A stretch of 64,000 nucleotides of DNA from Chitinophaga filiformis (GTDB lineage: Bacteria > Bacteroidota > Bacteroidia > Chitinophagales > Chitinophagaceae): contig NZ_FNBN01000005.1 of NCBI RefSeq assembly GCF_900102545.1, positions 458,306 to 522,305 on the forward strand, given 5' to 3'. Below are positions 50,522-59,773 of this stretch, one piece after another. Position 1 is the stretch's first letter, and each line of letters starts with the position of its first letter. The notes below the pieces were generated by a model, which worked only from the letters and a program-made list of their open reading frames with translations, searched no databases and was not told the DNA's origin. A program made the translations under genes and the position numbers.

Positions 50522-51619
50522 ATGATCACAACGGAGCAGATATTGAAGGCTTTGAGCAATGTGGAAGAGCCTGATCTGGGAAAGGACCTGGTAACGCTGA
50601 ATATGGTGAAAGATATTGAGATTGATGGTAATAAGGTGAAATTTACCGTGGTCCTCACCACCCCCGCCTGCCCGCTGAAAGATCTGATCAGGAATGCCTG
50701 TGTGAATGCGATACACCACCTTGTTAGCAAGGATGCGGAAGTTCAGGTGAATATGACAGCCAACGTAAACTCCAACAGGAAAGATGGCAGAAGTGTACTA
50801 CCAAACGTGAAAAATATCATCGTTGTAGCCTCCGGTAAAGGAGGTGTAGGTAAATCCACCGTTGCAGCTAACCTGGCCCTGGCCCTGTCTGAAGGCGGCG
50901 CCAAGGTGGGACTCATGGATGCAGATATTTACGGCCCGTCCGTACCCATTATGTTTGGTGTACGCGGTGAACGTCCAATGATGGAAACAGTAGAAGGTAA
51001 AGGCATGATAGTCCCCCTGGAGAAACACGGTATCAAACTGATGTCCATCGGGTCGCTGATAGATGAGAAGCAGGCAGTTGTATGGCGTGGCCCTATGGCC
51101 AGCAGCGCCCTGAGACAGTTCCTTACAGACGTGAACTGGGGAGAACTGGATTACCTGGTAATTGACACCCCTCCCGGTACAGGCGATATCCACCTGACCC
51201 TGGTACAGACAGTACCGGTAACAGGCGTGGTAATGGTGACCACACCTCAGGATGTGGCACTGGCAGATGCCAAGAAAGGTATTGCCATGTTTGGCGGTTC
51301 ACAGATCAATGTACCGATCCTGGGGCTGGTAGAAAACATGTCTTATTTCACACCCGCAGAGCTGCCTGACAACAAATATTACATATTCGGTAAGGAAGGC
51401 GGTAAACGTCTGGCAGAACAGCTGGAAATACCGTTCCTTGGTCAGATACCATTAGTGCAGAGCATCCGTGAAGGTGGAGATGATGGTATCCCGGCGATGG
51501 TAGGCGGCGATAATGCCACGCAGCTGGCATTTATGGGCTTCGCCAGCATGGTAGCCCGCAACATTGCGATGAGAAATGCGAATGTACCACCTACAAAGAT
51601 TGTAGAGGTCTTCGTATAA
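50522..51619 (+). CDS. Mrp/NBP35-like ATP-binding protein without the CxxC motif
   Basis: A 365-residue protein. An N-terminal DUF59 (MIP18-like) domain (about 1-90) carries TTPACPLKDLIRNAC, followed by a P-loop ATPase. Its deviant Walker A is VASGKGGVGKSTVAANLALAL, with DADIYGPSVPIMFG and DYLVIDTPPGTGDIHLTL. These proteins carry Fe-S clusters to apo-proteins. The usual CxxC after ENMSYF is absent here: the segment reads ENMSYFTPAELPDNKYYIFG. This form is common in Bacteroidota; the cluster site, if any, would differ. Bounded by a strong terminator at 51636-51671. Confidence 0.9.
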   Translation: MITTEQILKALSNVEEPDLGKDLVTLNMVKDIEIDGNKVKFTVVLTTPACPLKDLIRNACVNAIHHLVSKDAEVQVNMTANVNSNRKDGRSVLPNVKNIIVVASGKGGVGKSTVAANLALALSEGGAKVGLMDADIYGPSVPIMFGVRGERPMMETVEGKGMIVPLEKHGIKLMSIGSLIDEKQAVVWRGPMASSALRQFLTDVNWGELDYLVIDTPPGTGDIHLTLVQTVPVTGVVMVTTPQDVALADAKKGIAMFGGSQINVPILGLVENMSYFTPAELPDNKYYIFGKEGGKRLAEQLEIPFLGQIPLVQSIREGGDDGIPAMVGGDNATQLAFMGFASMVARNIAMRNANVPPTKIVEVFV

Positions 51620-51635
51620 GCAGTAAAATATGAAA

Positions 51636-51671
51636 GAAAAAGCCCTGTGCCATCGGCGCAGGGCTTTTTTC
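51636..51671. terminator. Bidirectional terminator after mrp
   Basis: Stem GAAAAAGCCCTGTGC (51636-51650) / complement (51656-51671) with one wobble and one bulge, then a T run; A tract on the other side. It lies between mrp and the convergent Gfo/Idh/MocA gene. Confidence 0.9.
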
Positions 51672-51691
51672 ATTATAAACAAGAGAAACAA

Positions 51692-53047
51692 CTATAAGAG
51701 GAACGGTTTGCCACCTACCATTACTTCCTGGCTGGCCTCGTCGAAAGTGGCTTTCTGACCGGTACGATAAGCCGCATTTGCCATAATAAGTGCGATGGAG
51801 TGAGAGTAGGCTGCTTCAATTGGCGCGTTGGCCGGCTTGCGGTCACGTACGCTCTGCATCCAGTTACGCATGTGGGCATTGGTCAGCGGATCGCCTCCCA
51901 TGTCGGCAGCGGTAGCTACCCTGGTCTCATTGGAAGACAGTGTCATTTCTGGCAACAGGTTGGCATGCATGCCCATTTCCTTTGCCTCTCTTTCCGTAAG
52001 ACCTCCGGTAGGAGTGATCTTGTTCTTGTCGATATCAATAGTACCACCATTGGAATAGTACATTTCCTTGATACCGCCGGCAGAGTTAGAGAACCTGGAG
52101 CTGTAAGCTACCTGGAAGCCGGTGGTAGGATCATTTTCAGGACCGTATTCAAATACCGCTGTAATAGTATCTGCATTGGTACGGCCATCTTTCCACATAT
52201 AGATACCGCCGTTGGCTACCGCAGTACGCGGATGTTTCAGACCGCTGAACCAGTGTACAGTATCGATCTGGTGGGTCATCCACTGACCGAAGATACCGGA
52301 GGAATAAGGCCAGAACAGTCGGTATTCCAGGTATTTACGTGGATCCCAGGTATCTTTCGGACGACCAGCCAGGAAACGTTGCCAGTCGGTGTCTGATTCG
52401 CGGATCTCATTTACCAGTGATGGTCTGCGCCAGCGTCCGGGTTGATTCACGTTCCAGGTCATTTCCACCATGGTGATCGGACCAAACTTGCCTTCTTTAA
52501 TGAAATTGTTGGCAGCATGGTAGCTGTCGCCACTACGACGTTGTGTACCCACCTGGAATATCTTTCCTGAAGCTTTTACTGCCTTCAATGCTTTCCGCGC
52601 ATCGTCCATGGTTTCTGCGAATGGTTTTTCGCAGTATACGTCCATTCTGTTACCCACTGCCTCAATAGTATGAAAGGCGTGCTGGAAATCGGCGGTAGCA
52701 ATGATCACTGCATCCAGGTCTTTCATTTTGTATAATTCATCATTATTGACGCAGGCTTTTATGTCATGCCCGGCTTTATTCTGTAGGAATGCCTTTCCTT
52801 CCTCACGTCTGCGATTCCAGATATCTGATACGGCAATAATATCAAAGTTCAGCTCCTTGTGATTGTTAAAGAAGCAGGGAAGCAAGGTCTGTCTCGCACG
52901 ATCAGAAAATCCTACGAGTCCTACGTTGACCCTGTCATTGGCGCCCATAATGCGGGCATAGCTGCTGGCGGGCAGCCCCATTGCACTCAGTGTAACACCT
53001 GCACCGGTGAGCAGGGAATCTTTCAGGAATTCACGACGTGATTTCAT
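51692..53047 (-). CDS. Gfo/Idh/MocA family oxidoreductase with a Tat signal
   Basis: A 451-residue protein with a twin-arginine signal (KSRREFLKDSLLTGAGVTLSAMG), so it is exported folded. The Rossmann domain follows: VNVGLVGFSDRARQTLLP, IIATADFQHAFH, and the conserved CEKPFAE motif with its catalytic Lys. The C-terminal alpha/beta domain contains TQRRSGDSYHAANNFI. These enzymes oxidise or reduce sugars or inositols with NAD(P); the substrate is not predictable. It follows the sugar epimerase gene (21-bp gap). Confidence 0.9.
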   Translation of the reverse strand: MKSRREFLKDSLLTGAGVTLSAMGLPASSYARIMGANDRVNVGLVGFSDRARQTLLPCFFNNHKELNFDIIAVSDIWNRRREEGKAFLQNKAGHDIKACVNNDELYKMKDLDAVIIATADFQHAFHTIEAVGNRMDVYCEKPFAETMDDARKALKAVKASGKIFQVGTQRRSGDSYHAANNFIKEGKFGPITMVEMTWNVNQPGRWRRPSLVNEIRESDTDWQRFLAGRPKDTWDPRKYLEYRLFWPYSSGIFGQWMTHQIDTVHWFSGLKHPRTAVANGGIYMWKDGRTNADTITAVFEYGPENDPTTGFQVAYSSRFSNSAGGIKEMYYSNGGTIDIDKNKITPTGGLTEREAKEMGMHANLLPEMTLSSNETRVATAADMGGDPLTNAHMRNWMQSVRDRKPANAPIEAAYSHSIALIMANAAYRTGQKATFDEASQEVMVGGKPFLL

Positions 53048-53068
53048 TTCTATATAGATTTAAGAGGT

Positions 53069-53929
53069 TTATTGTTTATAGGCCATTTTTATCTGGTTAC
53101 GCATATAATCCAGCGTAGGTTTTCCCTGCGTAGCCATATTCTCCCAACGGCATTCCAGCGAGATCCTGCCGGTATACTGAATACTTGCCAGTGCTGTGAT
53201 ATAAGGCGCTACATCATTGCCGGTGGAACCCGGAGCTGTTCTCTTCTCCCGTTCCGCAATATGACAATGCACCAGGTTCTTTCTGGCCTTTTTGATCATA
53301 TCGGGCGATTCATGCTCTTTCAGCATATGATAGATGTCTGCTGTCAGTTTGAAGTTGGGATGATGTACGGCTGTTACGATAGCATCGGCTTCCGCCAGGG
53401 TATTCACGAAATTGGTCTCTGTACTGTTCAGGTTTTCAATGGCGATTACGCGGTCATATTTCCCTGCCACAACAGCCATTTTGCGACATAAATTGATGAA
53501 TTGCAGCGTCGCCGTGTCCTTATTGTAGTTCTCCGGCAGTTTGCGGGAACCGCCGCTGCCCAATACGATCACGCTGATGCCTGCCTGTTTGGCCCTGGCC
53601 ATTACCCCATCCACATAAGTGAGCACCTGCTGCTCGTTGACGTTGTTACCTGTTAGCCGGATCTCTCCGGGAAAGAAGACATTGCATGCCTGTACCTTAC
53701 ACTGCATTTTCTGCAATTGTGCAAGATGGAGGCGGAAAGTATCTTCCGGTATGGCGGGAGATAAGAGTTTTTGTACATTTTCTTCAATGTAATCATAGCC
53801 GGCAGCATGCAGAAGACTATCATTCGTACGGGAGGTAGCAACTCCGACCAAGGGAACCTTCACTTGTGCATTCGATTGCAAAACACAAAGGAAGAGGGCT
53901 AAAAAAATCAATCCGGAACAGTTTTTCAT
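53069..53929 (-). CDS. Secreted sugar phosphate isomerase/epimerase-like TIM barrel
   Basis: A 286-residue protein. The ATG at 53929 precedes a signal peptide (CSGLIFLALFLCVLQSNA); the longer frame to 53971 only adds residues before it. It is an AP endonuclease 2/xylose isomerase-like barrel, with metal-ligand residues expected in YDYIEENVQKLL, VIAIENLN, FKLTADIYHM and VHCHIAER. It is first in a two-gene unit with the Gfo/Idh/MocA oxidoreductase, a common pairing in carbohydrate or inositol pathways. Confidence 0.87.
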   Translation of the reverse strand: MKNCSGLIFLALFLCVLQSNAQVKVPLVGVATSRTNDSLLHAAGYDYIEENVQKLLSPAIPEDTFRLHLAQLQKMQCKVQACNVFFPGEIRLTGNNVNEQQVLTYVDGVMARAKQAGISVIVLGSGGSRKLPENYNKDTATLQFINLCRKMAVVAGKYDRVIAIENLNSTETNFVNTLAEADAIVTAVHHPNFKLTADIYHMLKEHESPDMIKKARKNLVHCHIAEREKRTAPGSTGNDVAPYITALASIQYTGRISLECRWENMATQGKPTLDYMRNQIKMAYKQ

Positions 53930-54124
53930 ATCTTTTTTTTCATAAACGCAGTGCCTAAAAGTTAGGAACATTATTTTAAAAATCCAAATGGGTGCGGGAT
54001 GAGCGGTATCTGGATAACCTGTCAGGCTGTTTTCAGATTCTTTTGTTATATTTATATAAGAGCGGAAACAATATTCCGGAATTTGCTAATATTTCATTTC
54101 AAACGGCATTGCTTAAGTTTTACT

Positions 54125-54132
54125 TAACTTTG
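54125..54132 (+). promoter_or_regulatory. -7 box for pyrF
   Basis: TAACTTTG matches TAnnTTTG, 19 bp before the pyrF ATG. Confidence 0.5.
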
Positions 54133-54151
54133 CGCCCCAAATCAATCATTT

Positions 54152-54979
54152 ATGAACAGACAGGAACTGGTGAATCTGATAAAGGAGAGGCAATCTTATC
54201 TCTGTGTGGGATTAGACACGGACCTTCATAAGATTCCCCGCCATTTACTCTCTCATCCCGACCCCGTATTTGCTTTTAACAAAGCGATCATTGATGCGAC
54301 AAAGGATCTTTGTGTGTCCTATAAGATCAATACTGCTTTTTACGAGTGTATGGGCATTCGCGGATGGGAAAGCCTGCAACGCACGGTTGAGTACATCCCT
54401 TCCGGCCTGTTTACCATTGCTGATGCAAAGCGTGGTGACATAGGCAATACTTCCACGCAATACGCCAAAACATTCTTTGAAACATACAATTTCGATGCAG
54501 TGACCGTGGCGCCTTATATGGGCCGCGACAGCGTACTGCCTTTTCTGTCTTTCAACGAAAAGTGGACTATCATGCTGGGCCTCACCTCCAATGAGGGCAG
54601 CCAGGACTTCCAGTTACAGCAGTCCGGTGATGAATTTCTTTATGAAAAGGTCATGAAAGCCGGTATGAGCTGGGGAACGCCTGATAATCTGATGTTTGTG
54701 GTGGGTGCTACCCAGACTTCCCAGTTAGGCTATATCCGCCAGCTGGTGCCAGACCATTTCTTCCTGGTGCCCGGTGTTGGTGCTCAGGGTGGTAACCTGC
54801 AGGATATTTCATCCCAGGCCATGAACAAAGACTGCGGTCTGCTGGTAAATGCCAGTCGTTCAATTATCTACGCTGGAAACGGTGAAGACTTTGCCAACGA
54901 TGCCCGCGCTGCTGCCCTCCAGCTGCAGCAGGAAATGGCTGAGTGCCTGGATGCAAAACAGACTTTAGCCAACAGCTGA
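54152..54979 (+). CDS. pyrF: Orotidine 5'-phosphate decarboxylase, type 2
   Basis: A 275-residue enzyme for the last step of UMP synthesis. SYLCVGLDTDLHKIPRHL opens the protein, the catalytic Asp-Lys-Asp array lies in TIADAKRGDIGNTS (about 89-102), and VGATQTSQ and PGVGAQGGN bind the phosphate. The type 2 group is longer than the E. coli enzyme, as here. Single gene with a terminator at 55003-55060. Confidence 0.95.
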   Translation: MNRQELVNLIKERQSYLCVGLDTDLHKIPRHLLSHPDPVFAFNKAIIDATKDLCVSYKINTAFYECMGIRGWESLQRTVEYIPSGLFTIADAKRGDIGNTSTQYAKTFFETYNFDAVTVAPYMGRDSVLPFLSFNEKWTIMLGLTSNEGSQDFQLQQSGDEFLYEKVMKAGMSWGTPDNLMFVVGATQTSQLGYIRQLVPDHFFLVPGVGAQGGNLQDISSQAMNKDCGLLVNASRSIIYAGNGEDFANDARAAALQLQQEMAECLDAKQTLANS

Positions 54980-55002
54980 TCTGCTGTTGGCAATCATAAT
55001 GC

Positions 55003-55060
55003 AGTCCATAGTCAGTAGAATTGTCCCTTTTGGGAATGTTCTTCAGACTATGGACTTTTT
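55003..55060 (+). terminator. Terminator after pyrF
   Basis: Perfect 11-bp stem AGTCCATAGTC (55003-55013) / GACTATGGACT (55046-55056) with a 32-nt loop that can itself pair, then a T7 run. Confidence 0.75.
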
Positions 55061-55108
55061 TTGTGGATGAAGTCTTAAATTGAGAAAGACTTATAAAACG
55101 TGTTCCAC

Positions 55109-56287
55109 ATGCTTAAAGACCTGTTTCAATCCCCCGATTATTTCCACGTAGACGAGTTGTTGACCGAAGAACATCTGATGGTGCGTGACGCCGTACGGCA
55201 ATGGGTGAAAAAAGAAATTTCTCCCATTATTGAAGATGCCTGCCAGCACGCTACCTTTCCCTCACATATTATCAAAGGCCTGGGCGAATTAGGCTGCTTT
55301 GGCCCCACTATTCCGCAGGAATACGGCGGCGGAGGGATGGATCATATTGCCTACGGACTGATGATGCAGGAACTCGAAAGGGGGGACAGCGGGATAAGGT
55401 CTACCGCCTCAGTACAGGGCTCCCTCGTCATGTACCCGATCTTTACCTTCGGTAGTGAAGAGCAGAAGCGTAAATACCTGCCTAAACTGGCTTCAGGAGA
55501 ATGGATGGGTTGCTTCGGACTGACAGAGCCTGATTTTGGCTCCAATCCTTCCGGAATGATCACCCATTTTAAAGATGCCGGCGACCATGTGATTCTGAAT
55601 GGTGCCAAGATGTGGATCTCCAATGCTCCCTTTGCACAGATAGCAGTAGTATGGGCAAAAGACGAAGAGGGTGTTATCAGAGGTATCATCGTGGAAAGAG
55701 GGATGGAAGGGTTCTCTACACCGGAAACGAAGGGCAAATGGAGCCTTAGGGCCAGCGCTACAGGCGAGCTGGTATTTGACAATGTAAAAGTACCAAAGGA
55801 AAACATCCTGCCAAACGTAAAAGGCCTTAAGGGACCGCTCAGTTGCCTTTCTTCTGCCCGTTACGGGATTGCCTGGGGAGTAACAGGTGCTGCTATGGAT
55901 TGCTATGATACCGCTTTACGGTATGCTAAAGAACGCATTCAATTTGATAAACCTATTGCCGGTTTCCAGCTTACGCAAAAAAAGCTGGCGGAAATGATCA
56001 CAGAGATCACCAAAGCGCAGCTGATGAACTGGCGCCTGGGCGTACTGAAAAATGAAGGAAAGGCCACTCCTGCTCAGATCTCTATGGCCAAGCGTAATGC
56101 CTGCGAAATAGCCACCAATATTGCCAGGGAGGCCCGTCGCATATTAGGCGGCATGGGCATTACGGGAGAATTCTCCATCATGCGCCACATGATGAACCTG
56201 GAAAGCGTAATCACCTATGAAGGCACTCATGAAATACACCTGCTGATTACCGGGCAGGATATCACCGGCCTGGATGCATTTCATTGA
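55109..56287 (+). CDS. Glutaryl-CoA dehydrogenase-like acyl-CoA dehydrogenase
   Basis: A 392-residue FAD flavoprotein. I use the ATG at 55109 rather than the GTG at 55100. Motifs: GCFGLTEPDFGSNPSGM binds FAD and substrate, WISNAPFAQIAVVWAK, and the dehydrogenase C-terminal domain. SSARYGIAWGVTGAA and LNLESVITYEGTHEIHLLI-like (HMMNLESVITYEGTHE) closely match glutaryl-CoA dehydrogenase, with the catalytic Glu in YEGTHE. It would convert glutaryl-CoA to crotonyl-CoA in lysine or tryptophan breakdown. No other genes of that path are next to it. Confidence 0.9.
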   Translation: MLKDLFQSPDYFHVDELLTEEHLMVRDAVRQWVKKEISPIIEDACQHATFPSHIIKGLGELGCFGPTIPQEYGGGGMDHIAYGLMMQELERGDSGIRSTASVQGSLVMYPIFTFGSEEQKRKYLPKLASGEWMGCFGLTEPDFGSNPSGMITHFKDAGDHVILNGAKMWISNAPFAQIAVVWAKDEEGVIRGIIVERGMEGFSTPETKGKWSLRASATGELVFDNVKVPKENILPNVKGLKGPLSCLSSARYGIAWGVTGAAMDCYDTALRYAKERIQFDKPIAGFQLTQKKLAEMITEITKAQLMNWRLGVLKNEGKATPAQISMAKRNACEIATNIAREARRILGGMGITGEFSIMRHMMNLESVITYEGTHEIHLLITGQDITGLDAFH

Positions 56288-56332
56288 TATAGTTGTCTAT
56301 CTTTCGTAAATAAAATTTTCGGCAAAAGGCTC

Positions 56333-57364
56333 ATGTATATAATGACGAACAGACTGGCAATTGTAAAACAGCTGCTTATTTTGTGTTTTATCCTCTGCAT
56401 CAGTGCCGCTACTTCCGCGCAGCGATTGGTAACAGTGGAAGGAAAGGCGCAGGGCACCTATTACATCATCAAATACCTGTCTGACGATACGACTTCGCTG
56501 CAGCATGCGATAGATTCCCTTTTTGCAGATATAGATCAGTCTTTGTCCCTATACAAACCGGGTTCTCTTATCAATCGTTTTAATGAAGGGATTGGGGTGC
56601 AGATGGATCATCATATGCAGGCTGTTGTCACAAGATCATTACAGATCAGCAAAGCAAGCAATGGCGCTTTTGATATCACTGTAAAACCTTTGGTGGATGT
56701 CTGGGGATTTGGTGTACGTAAACCTGCAGTACAAAAAATACCAGCGGCTGATACTTTGCGTCGTGTCCTGCAGTATGTAGGGTACAGGTATTTACAGGTG
56801 CGCGGTCAGCAACTCACGAAGAAGAAAAAAGGTGTGGAGATTGATTGTAATGGTATCGCACAGGGATATACTTCCGATGTAATGGCGCGTTTACTGGAAC
56901 AGAAAGGGATCACGAATTACCTCGTGGATGTAGGTGGTGAATTGTGCAGCAGAGGACATAACCAGCATGGCAAAGTATGGACCGTAGGAATTGAACGTCC
57001 TGCCACAGACGATAATGATTATCCGGTACAGGCATTACTGGCGCTTGATAATAAGGCCATTACAACCAGTGGCAATTACCGTCGTTTCTTCGATCAGGGA
57101 GGTACCCGTTTTGCACATAGTATAAACCCTGCTACCGGCGAGGCATTACATAGTAATATTATCAGCGTAACGGTCATTGCCCGTGATGCTATCACGGCGG
57201 ATGGATTTGATAATGCACTGATCTTAATGGGAGTGGAGCGCGGACTATCTTTTATCAGCCAGCATCCGGAATACGGGCTGGAAGCTTATTTTATCTTCAA
57301 GGATGAGAAAGGTAAAATACAGGAACGCTTTTCTCCCGGCTTTGAGAAGTTACTGATCAGATAA
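56333..57364 (+). CDS. apbE: FAD:protein FMN transferase (ApbE family)
   Basis: A 343-residue exported protein (hydrophobic segment QLLILCFILCISAATSAQ). It transfers FMN from FAD to Thr in target proteins such as Nqr/Rnf subunits. Motifs: AQGTYYIIKY, SLYKPGSLINRFN, ITVKPLVDVWGFG (about 116-128), EIDCNGIAQGYTSDVMARLL, VDVGGELCSRG, ITTSGNYRRFFDQGG and AHSINPATGEAL. Its start could be the first or second ATG (56333 or 56342). Single gene, convergent with the outer-membrane protein gene. Confidence 0.93.
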   Translation: MYIMTNRLAIVKQLLILCFILCISAATSAQRLVTVEGKAQGTYYIIKYLSDDTTSLQHAIDSLFADIDQSLSLYKPGSLINRFNEGIGVQMDHHMQAVVTRSLQISKASNGAFDITVKPLVDVWGFGVRKPAVQKIPAADTLRRVLQYVGYRYLQVRGQQLTKKKKGVEIDCNGIAQGYTSDVMARLLEQKGITNYLVDVGGELCSRGHNQHGKVWTVGIERPATDDNDYPVQALLALDNKAITTSGNYRRFFDQGGTRFAHSINPATGEALHSNIISVTVIARDAITADGFDNALILMGVERGLSFISQHPEYGLEAYFIFKDEKGKIQERFSPGFEKLLIR

Positions 57365-57365
57365 A

Positions 57366-57395
57366 AGAAGGTCCCGTATCGCTACAGGACCTTCT
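57366..57395. terminator. Terminator between apbE and the barrel gene
   Basis: Stem AGAAGGTCC (57366-57374) / GGACCTTCT (57387-57395), 12-nt loop with CGTA/TAC pairing. It begins one base after the apbE stop codon. The T run is short. Confidence 0.6.
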
Positions 57396-57428
57396 CCGGA
57401 AAAGTGGTTTTTTATAGAATATGCCTGC

Positions 57429-58049
57429 TTAGTTGATATGTAGTCTCAGCCCGACATTGGCCTGCACCACATTATAACTTGTAATTTCCTGTAGCTTGTA
57501 TGGCGAATAAGTATATTGTACACTGGCATTGAACAACAGTGGAGAGCCCTTGCCAAAAGGAATATTGATACCTACTTCAGGTGAAGCGGCAAATTGCCAG
57601 CTGTTATCCCTGTCAGTAAATTCCCCCCAGTATTTATTGTACAACATATTCACTGTACCCACGCCTAATCCTACATAAGGAATAATGGCAGCATCAGGTT
57701 TCGTGAGCTGATACTGTACAGTAGCCAGTATCGGTGTAACTTCCAGTGAGCGGGATTGTACTGCCGAAATATCTCCACCCTTTGTGGGATATACTGCGCG
57801 TGGCATTCTTTCATAGAACTGCTGATAGCCGCTTCTGAGACCAACAGCCAGCTGGTCGTTTATCTGATATTGTATGCCTGCCCGCCAGCCACGGAAACTG
57901 GTTTTATCGGTATAATCTTTCAGCGAACCAAGCGGTTGCCCTATTGAATAATCTACATTAATGGATAAAGGAGAGCGTACCTGTGCAAAAGCAGATTGTA
58001 CTCCCAGGAAAGCGATCATCGTCAGTATCCAAAGCTTCATACTTTTCAT
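57429..58049 (-). CDS. Outer-membrane beta-barrel protein
   Basis: A 206-residue protein with a signal peptide (KLWILTMIAFLGVQSAFAQ) and alternating hydrophobic strands typical of small OMP_b-brl or OmpW-like barrels: YSIGQPLGSLKDYTD, WRAGIQYQINDQLAVGLRSGYQQFY, PILATVQYQLTKPDAAIIPYVGLGVGTVNMLYN and ASPEVGINIPFGKGSPLLFNASVQYTY split over its strands. It ends in a strand GLRLHIN. The function is unknown. It follows the DUF4136 gene by 24 bp. Confidence 0.85.
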   Translation of the reverse strand: MKSMKLWILTMIAFLGVQSAFAQVRSPLSINVDYSIGQPLGSLKDYTDKTSFRGWRAGIQYQINDQLAVGLRSGYQQFYERMPRAVYPTKGGDISAVQSRSLEVTPILATVQYQLTKPDAAIIPYVGLGVGTVNMLYNKYWGEFTDRDNSWQFAASPEVGINIPFGKGSPLLFNASVQYTYSPYKLQEITSYNVVQANVGLRLHIN

Positions 58050-58073
58050 CTCTGTCTTTTTTAAAGTGAATCA

Positions 58074-58712
58074 TTAACTGTTTGCCTTCAGGTAAGTAGA
58101 TTGTGCGAAAACAGCAGATATCATACTGTCCACATTACTGATGTTCCATACACCGCTGCCACGCAACATGGCATTCCATATGGCCACCAGCTTGTTGTTC
58201 TTCGGATTTTTCAGGTCAACAATGTCAACGGATACTGCACGTTCTTTCTGGTACACCTGGTAATAAGTTGGCCAGTAATAGCCATAGCCTGGATAGCCCC
58301 AGTAGAATGGGTCAAAATAACCGCCTATACCACTCCAGTAACCGGGGTCGTAATAAACAGCGCTGTAGGTGTTGTCAATACGGGTGAGGTTTACGGCGAG
58401 GTCTGGTTTGGCTGCTCTGCTCACCATTGTGTAACCTCTTGCTGTTAATGACTGTGTAACATCCGCAATCAGTTTCTTGTCATAGTCCGTCAGGGCACGC
58501 TCATCGTTATTGGAATTAGAGGCGACTGCTACGGAGTCGACAATACTAAAAGTTTTGTAGGAACTAAAATCAACACTGTCTGCACGGTTTGTTACGTAAA
58601 TTCTTGATTCTTCGTCTGTCATATCTTTGAGTGGGTCTTTCCCACAGCTGCTGAATGACACTACCAGGCCCAATGCTGCGCTCATTAATAACATTACTCT
58701 TTTCATATTCAC
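58074..58712 (-). CDS. DUF4136 domain lipoprotein
   Basis: A 212-residue lipoprotein. Signal peptide and lipobox are near FSSCGKD (Cys23). The DUF4136 core reads DSVDFSSYKTFSIVDSVAV, KKLIADVTQSLTARGYTMV and KPDLAVNLTRIDNT. A Gly/Tyr-rich stretch YYDPGYWSGIGGYFDPFYWG lies in the middle. A C-terminal strand pair VDIVDLKNPKNNKLVAIWNAMLRG follows. Proteins of this type are outer-membrane lipoproteins of unknown role. Co-directional with the barrel gene. Confidence 0.88.
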   Translation of the reverse strand: MNMKRVMLLMSAALGLVVSFSSCGKDPLKDMTDEESRIYVTNRADSVDFSSYKTFSIVDSVAVASNSNNDERALTDYDKKLIADVTQSLTARGYTMVSRAAKPDLAVNLTRIDNTYSAVYYDPGYWSGIGGYFDPFYWGYPGYGYYWPTYYQVYQKERAVSVDIVDLKNPKNNKLVAIWNAMLRGSGVWNISNVDSMISAVFAQSTYLKANS

Positions 58713-59045
58713 GGGTTTTTATTTTGTTGCTATTTCAGGCAGGTAGAGGGAGGAAAATGAGACAGGCTGTTATGATCATTAACAGGAAATGTGCCAACAG
58801 CTGGTTAGCAGAGTAGCACAACCTTTTAACGTATTTGAACAGGGGATGTTACATGAAGTTTATCTGTGAAATGTTAAGGTATTCCTAAAATAGAAAGATA
58901 AGCCTGAATAGCAGGCAGAGCATGGCGGAGAAATTAATACCATCCTGCTTACAGGAGCATTCACTGCATTTCAGCTTGCCACTGACAAGTGCTATATGTA
59001 GCGCTGGTCCGTTGACCTGGGAAACAACGTTTGTGTGAAAAAAAA
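58713..59045. other. Intergenic region without a visible gene
   Basis: 333 bp between the HAD hydrolase gene and the DUF4136 gene. I see no ORF with coding character, tRNA, strong hairpin or clear promoter box. Confidence 0.5.
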
Positions 59046-59693
59046 TTACGAATGAAGCAAGGAGATAGGGAGGATTGATTTCTCCCCCAGAATGGCCTTT
59101 AATTGCGCTGCAGAGGTAAAATGGACACCATCTATGCCACAGGCTGCGGCACCGCGTATATTGCGCTCATTATCGTCAATAAAGAGGGATGCTGAGGCAT
59201 CCAGTTCATAGCGTTCGAGCAACAAATTGTAAAACGCAGGGTCTGGCTTACGGATCTTCTCCCTGCCAGATACCACAATACCGTCAAACCATTGCAGGAA
59301 TGGGTAATTCAGGAGAGCCAGCGGAAAGGTTTCGTTAGACCAGTTGGTGAGTGCGTAGAGTTTATATTGATTGCTTTCTTTCAGTTCCTGTAAAATATCC
59401 ACCGTTTCCTGGATAGGCCCGCCCAGCATTTCTTTCCAGCGGCCATAATAAGCCCGTATTTCCGCTTCAAACTTCGGAAACTCGCTTACCAGCATCTCGG
59501 TAGCTTCCTGCAGGCTTCTGCCGGCATCCTGTTCCTCGTTCCAGGCAGAGGTGCAGATATTGGCAAGGAAAAAGTCGGTTTCTGCGGCTGTCGCAAAGAT
59601 CTTATTATAGAGATAACGGGGATTCCAGTCTATCAGCACAGCGCCCAGATCAAACACGAGATTGGAATAATTTTTAACAGCAGCAGTCTTCAT
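59046..59693 (-). CDS. HAD family hydrolase (subfamily IA)
   Basis: A 215-residue hydrolase. Motif I LVFDLGAVLIDWNPRYLY (about 12-29) has the nucleophilic Asp. A helical cap with the YNKIFATAAETDFFL segment follows. Motif II is in LYALTNWSNETFP, motif III Lys in REKIRKPDPAFYN, and motif IV SLFIDDNERNIRGA. YihX-type phosphatases have this form; the substrate is unknown. Single gene. Confidence 0.9.
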   Translation of the reverse strand: MKTAAVKNYSNLVFDLGAVLIDWNPRYLYNKIFATAAETDFFLANICTSAWNEEQDAGRSLQEATEMLVSEFPKFEAEIRAYYGRWKEMLGGPIQETVDILQELKESNQYKLYALTNWSNETFPLALLNYPFLQWFDGIVVSGREKIRKPDPAFYNLLLERYELDASASLFIDDNERNIRGAAACGIDGVHFTSAAQLKAILGEKSILPISLLHS

Positions 59694-59773
59694 GTGGATA
59701 AAGATAATCTATTTTACAGATTATGGAAAAATATAAATTGTTGCAATTTAAAAAGATATCTCAGATATCTTCT

